Source: Lutraria lutraria
Lineage: Eukaryota; Mollusca; Bivalvia; Venerida; Mactridae
Assembly (NCBI GenBank): GCA_964023205.1
Contig: OZ026836.1
Location: forward strand, 3,045,501-3,109,500
Reading direction: 5' to 3'
Length of the DNA stretch: 64,000 nt
Below, piece by piece: positions 13,701 through 26,412 of the stretch; position 1 is the first letter of the stretch, and the number at the start of each line of letters is the position of its first letter. The notes under the pieces were generated by a model that saw only the letters and a program-made list of their open reading frames with translations, was not told where the DNA came from and did no database searches. The translations under genes and the position numbers were made by a program.

Positions 13701-16700
13701 TTTCATTTCAAATCGATTTTCCATTTTGAAATCGAAATGTTAAGCAGAATACAACGATATAATCTATAACACTGAGTATAAAAAGCAAGACCTATACTTT
13801 ATAATATGAATAAGAAAAAGATCTCTAGAAAAGCTCATGCACAAAGCCATGTCCCTTCTCCAAACTGGACCATACAACAACGGAGAACAAAACACTCAAT
13901 GTTCCATTCAATGAATAAATGATAGTGCTAAATTAGAAACGAAATAAAAATAATACATAAAAATAAAGACAAGTGTACAAAATGTTGTTGTTTTCCTGAT
14001 GTATAGAATTAGAGTTCAAAAAGAAAGCCTGTTAAATCATCCCACCAACAAAGGAGAATATGAATGTACAATTAATCATTCCTATCAAATAATGTACATC
14101 TCAACCAATAGATGATGACCAAAGCCTCACCAGCTATGAGACAATGCCTTGTACGCTGAACCTAGTACGATGGTCACCTAACAGATTATTATCAAGAAAC
14201 AAACGCAAATGTTACCGAGAAAGTGGCTCCAGAACACATAGATATCGAACAAAAGAACATTGCACGAATAATTAGAGAGAACATATTTTAATTAGGCAGA
14301 ATAAAAATCAACGAAATCGTAGCTTAAACTGACTAATTATAACATAGAAAATGAACGCCGAACATTTGGAAACGTAAATGAGAGACTGAAGTACCTTCTT
14401 CACATATCATACGATTTATTTTTGCTATTTAATGTATACATTCTGGCTCATATATACAAGTCGACCATTCTCTTTATGTCGTACTTACAGACCTGTTACT
14501 CAGTCGGCAGATAATAAGGACAACTGACACCGTCACGGCAGACGATTGGTATAAATAATCCAATGACAACTGTAAGAGATTTCCATTGGCAATCAGGACA
14601 TACTTTCCTGGTCTGTTTTTTTTTCTTCATATTATCCATGGATCAATGAAGGTATGTCACAATCCAACGTCTGGTCATGTGGTTCTGATTAAGCGCGAAA
14701 TAAGCCGGCTTTTATGTTACATGTTGAAGTTGAAATATTTGTAATGGAACCTTCAGTCTCATATCAGATGTGTCTAAATGTGTGCACGTGCGATAGATTA
14801 TCATGTAATTAGTGTATTAATCAGTATGATTTATGAACACCGTTTTGGTAATCATGTTTCTGTTTTACCCACAACACATGAGTTACTAGTACTTCAAGCC
14901 GACTTGATATAGTACCGGTCAGTAAAAATAATCTGATGATTCGTTAGAAAATAAGATCGATGATTGGCCTAAAAGCAAACTTCAACCAAAGACTTACTTT
15001 GTATCAATTACATTAACACACGATGAAGCTATAGTAAAGTGGGACAAGATTTTACCGCTTGTTAAGCTTAGACTATACATTAGATTGTCCTATTATTGAT
15101 TGTGGACACTTTATTCTTTAGCCATACAATCTAACTATCAATACTAACAGAATAATAAATAAAATCGATCTTATTGTCACTTATAGATTTATACATTGTT
15201 TTTAATTTGCCTCTTAAACTGTTCTCCTATTCCTTCCAATATTTTAGTTTGACTTTTTATTTTTAATTCCCCAATTTTAGTTAGACCATACTATCCATTT
15301 TTTTTTCGCGATGTTATTTCCTTCCATTTAGTTAATGTATCATCAAATCATTTCTGATTAAAGTCCCATTAGCTTTTTGCTATAAAAAAATATGCAAAAA
15401 ACAAGCAATCGCTAATATCATCCCAAGACAATAATTACCGACGAAACGAGCCCTTTTTGTTCTAAAACACTCATTTCGCTGTGATTTTTGCTTTTGTAAA
15501 CTGGATATATATAGAGCCCATGACGTCACTTTATGCCATGTGCATAACATGACTGCGAGAAAACACAGCTGTTCTATAAATACTTTATTAGCATAAAATA
15601 TTTCCCGATATAATTCGAAGAGTTTTACAATTAACTAGGAAATCTGTTAGCAGAATATTATTCTGTTTGTTGTTGTGTAAACGATACTCGTTAGTGTTAG
15701 AAGCGCTTTTTGTATTTCTGAACAGTAATGTTTTCATAACAAAATCTAATGTTACCATATTCCATATTAGTTCCTTCAACCTTCAATGAGTATGGATGAC
15801 CGTACCATAGTCACGTACAGGGCTCGATTAATAATCACCGATCTTCCGCTTGTAAAGTGAATATAGCGCTAATAATAAAAGACACGTGAACGTCAGAATC
15901 ACGCAATTCACTCAGCAGTTCTTTACCCGGACCTATATTAGATCTCCATGTCCTCTTTCTAATCTCATTTATAATATAAAAGATTATTGTCATTATTCCG
16001 TACAACGACTGCTAACAATGTCAGTAAAGCATGTGCTGCCATTGAAAATGTGCTTATTTTTTATTCATGTTTCACGAACAGAATTGCCCGCAGAGAATAT
16101 TTTTAATTTTGGAGATGTCTGTAACTGTTCCGTTCTTTTGTAGATCGTTCAAATACACACTTTTTTCAGACAGAAGAAAAGCATCTTGTATTCATGAAAG
16201 AAAGAAAAAAACTGGATTCTTAAGAGATACCACATGAAAAAGATTTCACCCTACCACACAGACTGTATATTATAAACTTTTATCAAGTCTCCTATCAATG
16301 AACACATCACACAAAGCACAGACCTGTAACTACGGTTCATATCACGCTTCTCTCCAATCCCTAAATAACATGATTGCCCAAATTAGCCCGCGCTGCTTAT
16401 AAAACAACAGTCTAACGACAACACATAGCAACCAGCACTACTCATACCAACAACAAAATCAAGTGATATCACCCTTACGGGGCCTGTGCAAGTATTAATC
16501 AAGTCGACATACCTGACGCCACTCATACCATAGGAATGGTAATAGTTCAACATTATCCCTTCAGTTTAGAAACTCTAAACCAAGCTTTGGTATTAATGAT
16601 TTGGAATTTGTTCACTGAAACACAAACTCATTGCCAATAAGTTAAAGGCTTTGGCATTTCTGCGAAGTATGAGAAAATCCAAATTTATTTAAGTGTGTGG

Positions 16701-16713
16701 TTTTTTTGCCAAA

Positions 16714-17108
16714 ATTAAAGCCCCTGAGATTTTTGGATGTTATAATTAAATTAGGTCTTATTTTACTAGAAAGATGTCTTGTCAATGAAACTGACTTTTA
16801 CTCACAATAAAAACATTTTAGTATTTTCTTATATGTCACAGGGTGATTGTAAACTGTTAACAATATTTTCTTATATGTCACATATTTCACTGAGTTTCTT
16901 CTCTAAATTTACCATGCAAATGACCTTGATTGAAAAAAGTTCGGGGTAATAAAATAAATAACGCATAGCTTTATAACACTTTTAATGTTACCCACAAAGC
17001 TATGATTGTGTTATTTATATAAGAGCAAAAAGAATATATTTCTAATATTTTACTATCATTTTATCTATTTTCTGTATTACTAACTTCAAAAAGCTAAGAA
17101 CCTTTAAA
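16714..17108 (-). mobile_element. TTTAAAG MITE, copy 1
   Basis: Read on the minus strand, this matches the element at 34661-34976 along most of its length. Shared segments include tagataaaatgatagtaaa, the central cagtttca block, and aataagacctaattt near the other end. The ends are inverted: ttaaagcccc on the left and cctttaaagg on the right. An internal duplication of ttttcttatatgtcaca (near 16826 and 16864) helps make this copy longer than copy 3. No coding capacity is seen. The superfamily cannot be assigned. Confidence 0.72.
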
Positions 17109-18095
17109 GGTTTTCACAACAATAAATGACATTTTATCTAACGGGCTGTTCACTGTCTTACAATAATTTCATGCCAATCCTAACAAATAGCAACAAGTCA
17201 AAATATGGTATTTCGATAATTAACTAGATAACGTTACTTCTAAATGAACATTGTAGTCTCTAGAGATACACCATCTTACAAAAACATTGAATAAATGATA
17301 ATCAAATACAACATGTCACAAAACAAAACGAGATATGTTATCCGCGTTATGATCTAATACTGAGCGGATTTGGAATAATTTGATGAAATTAAGCATCTAC
17401 TCAAGAATTGCTCGCTCATAGTTATCAACGATAAAGGGGTGATATATACATGGTAACATTAAGGAACCTTTGGATATGTCAAAGGTTAAGACTTCGCAGC
17501 AGCGGTGTGATTTTAAATAGATTTTTGTCGATCAAAACGATTGTGGGAGAATTGTAAAGCTTTAAGTCATTAAATGTAGTGTCCAATATTCAAAGGAAGA
17601 AATGAATTAAGCGTCTTTTTCGATTTCCCTTCGGACTTGTAGTGTTGGTTGTCAAGATGAATACAAGCTAAGACATGGTCATTTACCAATTTGTAAAAAG
17701 CGTAATAATTTAAACAATTTTGGGACTCGGTCAAATAATGAGTAAAAATTATTTGATATTGCCAAATAATCAAAGCACTTATCCTAATAAAATAATCTCT
17801 GTAACAATGCTCTGTAACAATGAACGTATATCTTAATACCAATATCTTACTAATGCATCAATAAAGCGCCCATCTTCCTCTCGTTCACATTCTGCACATT
17901 CAATCAAATCATGACGATGACCTATACTGTCGTCTTCGGTTCCTCTTCTTGCTGAATGAGTTGTTCTCCATTTGCATATCGAATTTACATTTTTAAAAAC
18001 GGTCATTATTGAAGCACAATCTCTATCGTTTGATGCCCATTGCTTCAGAGACAACGATGCATTCTTAAGAAACAGGTGTGCACTTAGACAGCATA
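17109..18095. other. AT-rich flank left of the Tc1 element
   Basis: No recognised gene. A minus-strand frame that exits the Tc1/mariner terminal repeat at 18096 stays open to a stop at 17833. Its C-terminal part is charged and cysteine-bearing (ECAECEREEDG). If the transposon and one TA copy are removed, the same frame continues into the right flank. Confidence 0.4.
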
Positions 18096-19345
18096 TACGA
18101 GAGGTGTTCAACTTACAATTGAACAGAATAGAAAATTTTGTAAATTTTCTCTTTTCACATTTTATTGCATATAATGAGATCCATGACAATAGTAGATTAT
18201 TCTACAACATTCAGACCATGATTCCAGTATCTTAATTATGGTCTTCTGTCCCAGTTTCTTCCACTCGTTCATAAGCATGCGTTTAAATCCTATTCATGCG
18301 TTGACGTTCCATTTCTGTTAAAGTTGTTTTAAGATACCCCGGATCCAAATATCCATTGGTGCCTCATCAAGGGACTCCAACACCCTTTCTAAATGGGTTA
18401 TATACAAAATGTACTTAACATTATGGTATTTAAGGTACCCACGTATCTGTTCTGCAGTGTGACTTGATGCTGAGTTCTGATGAAACACTGTATCCTTTGC
18501 TGTGTTTCCTGTGATGAGTCTTTCTTCAAAAATGCTTTTAAAACCTTTTGAATATAGATTTTAGTGTTCATTTTCGTGCCTGTGGGAATAATAATTATAA
18601 CCGTTTTACGATTATAGCACACAGCAGCTTTAGCCATGAAACCAGTAGTGAACGCATCAAACTAGATTAACGAAATATTTTGACGATCGTCGTACCCCTT
18701 TCGCAAGAAGCAGACTTTTCTCTGGTCTAAATAGACCATGGCCTCATCTGGTGTCATATAGTTTTTCTAATTACTATTACGTAATTTCAAATACAGCTTC
18801 CAAGACCCTTGTCTGTGGTTGATATTCCGCCTGATATTTAGCTGATGAACGCCACATCTCCCCGTAGTTTGCCTGTTATATCTTCGAAATTATACGGTTG
18901 ACAGTTCCAACAGACACGTAACTTTGATGTTATTTGAGTACATGTATTTTTCGTTGGGCTGATGTATTGGTTTTACTGGTCATAAAAGCGATTCGCTTGT
19001 TAACTGCTTCTGTGGACACCATCGATTGTTTTTTAAAAGTTGGAACTATTTCATCAGCAATGGTGACAGAACGCTGGACTCCCGTTTTATGACAAAGAAA
19101 TACCAGTTGTACCCCTGGATATGTCATTTCCGAGATCTTTCAACACTTTCCGTATGCTAAAGTCCAAACACGATGCCCTCATCAACATTATCAATTTTCG
19201 GAATGAACGAATTGTTGGCAAATGTGAATAAAGAATGTATATTACTGTATACGCAGTGTAGAAACGGATAGTTCGATTTTTTTGCAAAATAACGGGAAAA
19301 TCGTATATCATATAGTGTCTGTTTATAAGTTGAACACCTCTCGTA
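18096..19345 (-). mobile_element. Tc1/mariner-superfamily element with intact TIRs
   Basis: The ends are perfect 20-bp inverted repeats, TACGAGAGGTGTTCAACTTA at 18096-18115 and its reverse complement at 19326-19345. Each is flanked by TA (18094-18095 and 19346-19347), the target duplication of this superfamily. The 1,250-bp length fits a full-length Tc1/mariner copy. The transposase lies on the minus strand and is broken by frameshifts and stops, so the element is structurally complete but not coding-competent. Confidence 0.93.
18190..19311 (-). pseudogene. Broken Tc1/mariner-like transposase
   Basis: Pieces in several frames line up in the order of a Tc1/mariner transposase. The N-terminal helix-turn-helix region comes from the frames at 19087-19311 and 18930-19127. 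A segment with PTGTKMNTKIYI follows near 18590. A motif equivalent to the catalytic HQD block reads FHQNSASSHTA around 18455-18490. A final DEAPMDIW motif corresponding to the third acidic residue lies near 18350. In the middle motif the usual aspartate is replaced by asparagine, which alone should abolish catalysis. There are multiple frameshifts and at least four in-frame stops. The enzyme would have cut at TIRs and inserted at TA. Similarity to transposase families with the VPTGTK motif is from memory. Confidence 0.88.
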
Positions 19346-22300
19346 TATGATAGAGCTTGATATAATCCCTATCGTTATGATACAATTAAAAGTAATTTTA
19401 TGAGTGTTTTGCGCAAAAGACCTACTTACCAGTGCACATGTACGATATTTGTTCGTATTTTAGGTTATCAACTGTTATTGCACCCCTCCAATCATTCTCA
19501 ACAATATTTTAGTCCACATGTATGTATCAAAAGAATGAACGCATACGTAGCGCTTTATTTAATTAAACACAGTAAGCCAATCACACTCTAAATTGAAATA
19601 TTATAGGAGAAATTTCTTAAATGTATTAAAAGTTAAATACAAAAATGTACATGTTTGGTGCAGAGATGGAAAACTTACCCGGTGAGACTAAAAAGAGGCT
19701 ACTATTGCTTGCTGCTTGAGTTGCTTAAAATACTTGACTTTTTAATTTTGAATTAAGCAAAATTACAAATTTACATGTTTTAATCAAAGATAAGCATGCA
19801 CAAGCATTATTAAGTAACAACAATTCGGCAAAGAAATAATCACAAACCTATGAACCATTTCTAGAAGCGTTAGTACCAGAAATAGGAGAGCGAGTGTTCA
19901 CATTGTATACTATACATGTCGAGTACATGTTTCTAGTTATAGAATAGTGTCCATTGCCTGTATGTCTGAGATTAAAGATTTCATGTAAGGACGACCAATG
20001 CACGTATACAAGGCGACTTTGTCTCATTAGTCAAATTGATTGCCGACCGTAACAATACTACATTGAACATTCACACGACTCCTTCATTATCATCATCGTT
20101 TATTTCTCGCCAGAAATATAATCGTTCAGTTAATTTGGGAATATTTAACAGTAATTTCATAGCCGAGGACCATGGTAATTATTCCCGTATATTTCCCCGT
20201 CGATAGAATTGTAATTACAAAGTGCTTAGCCGAAAGCGTATGCTGCGAATGAATACATCTCAATATGAACTAGAATTGATACAGAAAAAGCCAAAAGCTC
20301 AAAGATCTAACTTCATTTTAAATAGTTTCAAATATTGAACGCATGGGAACTAATTGATAAACGATATATCAGTATACTAATTAAAAAAAGGGCAATGTCA
20401 AGTGGTGAACTCTTTGTCATTATCTGTATGACATCCATTGTATTAAGATGGCAGAGAATAACTTGAGAAGGCTTTGCCTCGATATAGACACTGAATGAGG
20501 TCATGATTATACCGCAGACAACGTCTTTGTCTCTTGATAATGGTGACGTTATTGGTTGCAGGTACGATCTGAATGATACCAGAAGTGACATGGTCATAGT
20601 TTACTTCAATACATTATTACAAAAATATGTTCTTATAACATTTAATGAAACTTTTATGTCGAGTGCATGCTATGAAACTGGATAAACTGTGGTTGTGACA
20701 TTTATTGCGATAAAATAAAGGAAGACGTTATATGGTAGGTATACTAATGTCCTCCAAACAAATAAGAGGTCTTTAGCATCTTTACGTAAGCCATTTAACA
20801 TATCAAAGTATTGAGTTGAGGTTATTCATTTACAGGTGTTGAATCTGCAAAATACGCGGTAAGTACAAATGTATGTCGTAATAGTATGACAATGTTGGTA
20901 TCTCTGTTCAAACTAGACGCATCTAATGGAAAATGATGATCGGACCGAGAGAGATGTTCAAACTTTCTGTCTGAACTGGAAATGATAAAAGGGAATTAGA
21001 TATACGAAAGTTGTAGTTATCATTTTACATAATACACATATAAACAAATTTGAGAGAGGTGGATGGTTCTTCATACGTCTGGGATTAACATTTATCGTTA
21101 AAACTTGGAAAAGTCGCATACACTGGCTGTTGATGTAACGGTGAACCGAGGCACACAAAAAGATAAACATGGTGGACAAGACGGAAATAAATCATGATAG
21201 AAGGATTTTGCACTAGAAACAACTAGTCCCCAAACTGTGCTATATAATGTAGAGGGTTAGAATGAAAGTAATGATATTGTAATTATATATTCATCAGTGT
21301 GATTTTCATCTGTGTCAATTAATACCTAAGTTGGCTTACTGTATATTATTGGAAATACAACAATGCTTTTGAAACTTTTATGAGATTTTATATGATTCTG
21401 ATTCTAAAATATCTAATGACAATAATGTATGTAACAGGGATGGCTAGGGATAGATATAGCATGACATGAAATATCGTACTTGACAATCAACCTGATAGTG
21501 TTCGCTGTTCAATAGGACTAAACCCTAAACGTCTTGCAGTTTTTGTACTGAATAAAACACGAGTTTAAATCAAAACATATCTACAGTGATTGTTAAGATG
21601 GAAATACCGTAAACAAAACTATATAATAATAAACAGCTTATGGGTTACATCATGTGGAGTGAAAAGCATAAATAACGGCTTTTCCCAGACACGTATAAAT
21701 CTCGTATGTCTGAATGATATGATACAAACATCATAACAACAATATTGAGGTGATTCTGAATACATAGAAAAAACTGAAGTCATGATTACATCTCAGTGCT
21801 GATAATGTATTTGCTTCCCAGTGTTGCTTATCAAAACACGGCTTCAGAAGACATGCTGTTTCCGCAAGCGTTCTGTAATTTTTTAAAGTGGATCAAAACA
21901 TGTGACATTGCGTATAGAACGCTGTGATGATAACTTGTAATCGGGATATCATTCGTTTTAACGATATTAGACCCTTTAAAGTAGGATTATAAAAACTTTT
22001 ATTGCAATGCAGCTGTCTGGAGACCCATTATATTGTATCATAACATATTGCTGCTAGTATGTTCTGCACATGGTAAATATTATGTAAAGCTGTTATGTAA
22101 AATTTTGATTAATGCATGAGAAATGTTTTATAGATACAAACTTAAATGGGGAATGAGAAACGCATCCATCACAAACTTAGAAGTGTTGCTTCAGGGAACA
22201 ATACAGTACTCGTAAAGTGAACAATCTAACATATTCTATATTGTATAATACAGGTAATAAGTTTCTTAGGAACTTATCTTGTTGGTTTATGACGCAAAAC

Positions 22301-22389
22301 ATGACTGACTATTGTAGAATTCATTATTCCTATAAAATACAGAAATTAGCAAAAGGGACGATCGGTGGTCAACTACCGACTACTACAAA
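19346..22389. other. AT-rich DNA, no recognised gene
   Basis: No recognisable gene, RNA or element. Short frames at 20328-20597 (minus), 20503-20685 (plus) and 20958-21179 (minus) show no motifs. Confidence 0.45.
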
Positions 22390-22612
22390 CTACCGAGCCA
22401 AGTACTGTATCTTGAAAATCACATGAAAAAGGGGCGAGGCGTGTATCGATGTTTACATCGGGCGCGATAACAAACCAGAAAAAACAATTCGAAAATACTT
22501 GTCACATGCATTTCTAAATGCCCGTTGCTCCTGTATCTTATCTCCCCACTCTCTGAGGTGGCTTTAAATGACCATAGCTGTTGAATTTGGTGTTAAAAAA
22601 GGTAAATAAACT
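22390..22612 (+). mobile_element. SINE family A copy 3, head missing
   Basis: Matches the body of the SINEs at 8797 and 23932: aactaccgagcc, tgaaaatcacatgaaaaagg, ggcgtgtatcgatg, cctgtatcttatctcccca and a terminal ataaacta. The tRNA-like head with A and B boxes is not visible, so the copy is 5'-truncated or the head has decayed beyond recognition. Confidence 0.72.
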
Positions 22613-23931
22613 AACAGGAATTTGCAAAAAGCGATATTATCAAAACTCTCGTTTATACACCTCAAGTCTACTAATTTTTATGAGACCATAATCATATGAA
22701 TATATGATACAATGATATACAAATAGTGAACATGGTGAGTAAATAAATAATTATACCTGTTATCTAAATACAATCTTAGTGTTAATGAAGATTTTGCTCA
22801 TTCAAAAAATTCAACCAGCAAACAGTGCTTGCAGACATTGTTATAACTACCCGCTGATAGCTAAATTGTTAAATATTCATAGAACTTCTTTTAATGGGGA
22901 TAATTTCGTGCTGGTATTATAAAGAAGCTTTAATTATAAATGTCTCTATTTTGTGGAGATTCAAATGATGTGTCTACTGAATTGAACTTAATTGGGAATT
23001 CTTGAAAATTTAATGTGAGTATTATATCAAATATAATACATTATTTCATATAAGTGCCATTCGCTATTGCTTATTTCATTTTAACAAATACTATAATATC
23101 TCTAATGTTTAAATGTCTGAATGTGTTATGGTGACGTTTTTTTCAGGTTTTGCTTCAGTCTGTTTTTCAACAGAAATTCAGAAATACACCCGCGGGCTGT
23201 TTACCGAACCAGCCTTCCCGGATCTGCAAAATTTTGCCAACCTCTCCACATGAATGGTTATTGATGGAAGACTGCTAGCTTTAGACGCGAAATCCATGGA
23301 CCAAAGCAGGCTGGTAACGTTGATATGACTGGCTCACAGCAGTAAAAAGACGCGGGGTAACTTTTAAATCAAATCAAACTACTTAATTTATCTTATACAG
23401 AATATTTATTTTACTTTCAATTAATTTAATGCGACTAGGGGCATGATCTGAATGAGTCCCATTTTGAAGGGTTTATGTTAGAAGATGATGAGTTTCAATG
23501 TCAATAATGATATGTAAACTCATATATACCAATAAAAATGTATTCAGGTGGCAATATGCTCAAAGAAGTTCATCCAACACAATTGTCATAATACAATAGG
23601 GAAAAGTAAAATTGGAAACAGTTCAACAAAACTAAACATCGGATGCGAACTGTAAACACATGTTTAAATAGAAAAATAATCATCGGGTCTAAGAACAAGA
23701 AGAGAAACATATATGAAATGCAGACAAGGCCATATCCAGGCTATTGTGTGTATAAAATTAATATGCTTCGATTTTATTTCAGTCAAATCGGATCTAGTGC
23801 GCTCTAAGATACTAATATGACAAGCATGTTTGACAAACCCACTTATCGTGATTTCGAAGGATAACGTTATAAAACATCATTCAGAAAAGGCATTTCTTCT
23901 ATGGATTCTAGTTTTTCATTAATAGATACAG
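22613..23931. other. AT-rich DNA, no recognised gene
   Basis: Nothing recognised. A slightly GC-richer patch at 23180-23355 (cacccgcgggctgtttaccg and downstream) has no identifiable coding frame. Confidence 0.45.
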
Positions 23932-24196
23932 AATGATAGATAAACCAGTGGTAACGCGCTGGGCTACTACACGAAAGATCTTGTGTTCAAATCTCGGCTT
24001 CGCGCCTTTCAGTATTTCCGGGACGCTTTTACATTGTCTCCATTCCAACTACCGAGTCAATTACCGTGTTAAGTAAATCACAGGAAAAATGGGGAGGTGT
24101 GTATCGGTGCTTTAAATAAAAAAGTAGAAAAAACTGATCTAAAAGAGAAGAAGTATAAATGCCTGGTTCTCCTCTATCTCCCCCCCCCCTCTCTCT

Positions 24197-24247
<51 letters not shown>

Positions 24248-24328
24248 TCTCTTGCCAGCCCAGAAATGACCAAAGCTGTCGAATGGGCAGATAAACAACA
24301 GATCAATAAATAAATTAATTAATTAATT
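23932..24328 (+). mobile_element. tRNA-derived SINE, family A copy 2
   Basis: The head carries an A-box-like aaaccagtggtaacgcg near 23943 and a B-box-like tgttcaaatctcgg near 23985. The body shares aactaccgagtca, aaatcacaggaaaaatgggg and gtgtgtatcggtgc with copies 1 and 3. A long pyrimidine microsatellite occupies the position of the tctcctgtatcttccctccc tract of copy 1. The 3' end reads aacaacagatcaataaat followed by (taat)n. Confidence 0.85.
24179..24252. repeat. C/CT microsatellite inside a SINE
   Basis: Two poly-C runs of about 9-10 bases separated by ctctct, followed by (CT)n. It sits in the pyrimidine-rich part of the SINE body. Frames crossing it in both directions are repeat artefacts. 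Confidence 0.95.
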
Positions 24329-25966
24329 ACAAACGTATTAGATTTGTGGGTCTTACTTCCAATGTCTGATTAAACGATTCCATCGTATTTATCTTGTAGA
24401 TTATAAACATGATCGACATGCTTGGTACTGTGATCAGATTTTCTTATCACATGTACATTATATATTCTTTTTTACATGTACTAGTATTATTAGAACAGTA
24501 TTAGAACACAGAACATAGAAATAAATCTCTGAAACTTTCTCATTCATGGAGTGTTTCTTAACATTCTGTTAATCATGTTTATCATCCATGCTAAATAAGC
24601 AGTCTTCATTTTCAGTATTTGATTACATATTTGTATCACGCTTTTAGTACTTTTCATGTGAAATTCCAATCTCAGCTGAACAGGATTCAATAAATTTATA
24701 GATTTTCTTCAAATTGACAAACATAATCAACTACATGTATGTAACTCCTTTATTACATTTCCATGATGGATACGTTTCTCCCAATATTTGTCAAGCCTCA
24801 TATATTCTTTGTCGTTCTTCAAAACTAAGAAGTTAGAACGCCGGTTATATATTTTATTAAGATAAGTAAGCCAATTTTTTTTGAAATCCGTGTCACTGAT
24901 TAGATAAGAAACTGGGACGAGCACTAATTTGGTTTATTTATGATGAAGTGTGCTCATATTGTCATGCACGCGTACTGACTTGAGAAATGAACATTGTATT
25001 GTAAAAAAGGATAAAATATGTCGTGTGCGAAAGGTCATGTTAGTGTAATACTGGTTAATCAAAATAGTCCCGGATTTATATTGACTTCTCACGAATTACG
25101 ACATTCTCACTTTTCTGTGATTTGTTATGTACATTGTTCGGAACTAGCAATTACAGGCAACGATCAATTCTAGCAATGAAACACTGTTTTCTTTACGACT
25201 ACGTAACGGCCAACTTTAAGTAAATGGAGAGTATTTGGATACTTTCAAGACTACAGCGTTGTCATAAATTTCCAATTCTGAAAATGGTTTGTTTATTCAG
25301 GAATAACGCCGTTTTTAAAACAATTATTCCGTTATATACTTAGAACCAGTTTTCTTGGACTGTATTCTGATCAGTTCTAACTTACCCTTTCACAAGGAAC
25401 CGACAACTTCTCCATATATGAAAGAAAATCGACATTTTTGTGCAATTTTCAAGGAAGGGTTGTATGGTTTCTACACATAAGTTTAATTCTTCAAACATGA
25501 CGAAGAACAATTATACCGCTAGTCCAGCCGCAGAAATGGGCTACATAAACTTTTTGTACTTAATTTTCATTTTTTTTAATAAAATATCAACGGAATCATC
25601 TATGAACCTGTAAGTGACGTTTTATAAATTCTCATTTTCTGAAGGCAGTCAGGACTCGAGTGTCTTAACTTGTCATTTATACTCATGCATTAACTAAATG
25701 TTTTATATATCACAGTCAGTGAATTTCTTGAAGAATTTCAGAGAACACAAAATAGTACAAACACCAAGAGACTAATAATGCCCAATCAATGCTCGGGAAA
25801 ATGTATTACATTTCGATACATATTAGTAATTTACTTGTACAAAACGCGTGCTTACTTACAAAAGAAAGAAGTCGTAAAATATTGTTAAATGTCAATAGAT
25901 ATTGTGTGGTGTTAAATATGTGAGAAATATGGTGTCTTAAGACTAAAGTGTCAGCATATAACAAAA
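24329..25966. other. AT-rich DNA, no recognised gene
   Basis: Nothing recognised beyond simple AT-rich sequence. Confidence 0.45.
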
Positions 25967-26145
25967 TACTGTCAAACCTGTGAACAAAGGCCATCCATGG
26001 AAAAGACAAAACGTGGCCTTAATTGACAGGTGGTCTTTATTCGGAGATTATTTGTTTTGAAAAGCAATGCCAGGTTTAATATAATGGTTTTTATTCACAC
26101 TGTGGCCGTTATTCGGAGATGGTCACTAACACAGGTTTAACAGAC
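25967..26145. mobile_element. Short MITE with CAAACCTGTG ends
   Basis: The left end tactgtcaaacctgtg and the right end cacaggtttaacaga are inverted repeats. The interior alternates gtggcctt/gtggccgtt with ttattcggagat. The same left terminus and an ataaaggcc-type interior occur at 28944-29100. No coding capacity. The terminal consensus (cagtcaaacctgtg) is, to my memory, widespread in marine invertebrate genomes. Confidence 0.72.
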
Positions 26146-26164
26146 ATTGCAATGGTATCAATAC

Positions 26165-26412
26165 TGACAAATACAGGGGGCACTTGTGTTCACGTGCAAA
26201 TAGTGTCTGATTAGTAATCACCAGCCCCTCACCGCTGTCAGTTCGAATCGCACCTGACCAGCCAAATCTCTGACATATATGAGAAAACTGGCCAGTTAGC
26301 TTACCAAAGGTTGGTGATTGTATCCCGGCGAAATGCTTGCATGGTGTCTTCATCCACAATTAAAGGTGGAAAGTCGCCTTGGTTCTTGTGCGAACTTAAA
26401 ACCCTAGCGTTT
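26165..26412 (+). mobile_element. tRNA-derived SINE resembling a bivalve family
   Basis: The head reads aatagtgtctgattagtaat (A-box region) and agcccctcaccgctg, then a B-box-like cagttcgaatcgcac at about 26230. The body includes cagttagcttaccaaaggtt, catggtgtcttcatccac, aaaggtggaaagtcgcc and a tail gtgcgaacttaaaaccct. This order resembles a SINE I recall from oyster and other bivalve genomes, whose tail reads ggtgcgacgttaaaccc. The recall cannot be tested here. Minus-strand frames across it are artefacts. Confidence 0.7.

Larger units (their letters stand above)
9077..16713. other. Long AT-rich stretch, no recognised gene
   Basis: No coding region or transposon family is recognised across 7.6 kb. 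Local features listed separately are a degenerate repeat at 9319-9415, a CpG-rich patch at 10300-10560 and a duplicated TG-rich unit at 10652-10738. A very AT-rich segment lies at 12890-12960. Frames such as 13225-13476 and 15886-16143 have no recognisable features. Confidence 0.45.

Noticed and set aside
24029..24298. Arginine/glutamate-rich minus ORF
   Set aside because: Antisense translation of a SINE with a CT microsatellite.
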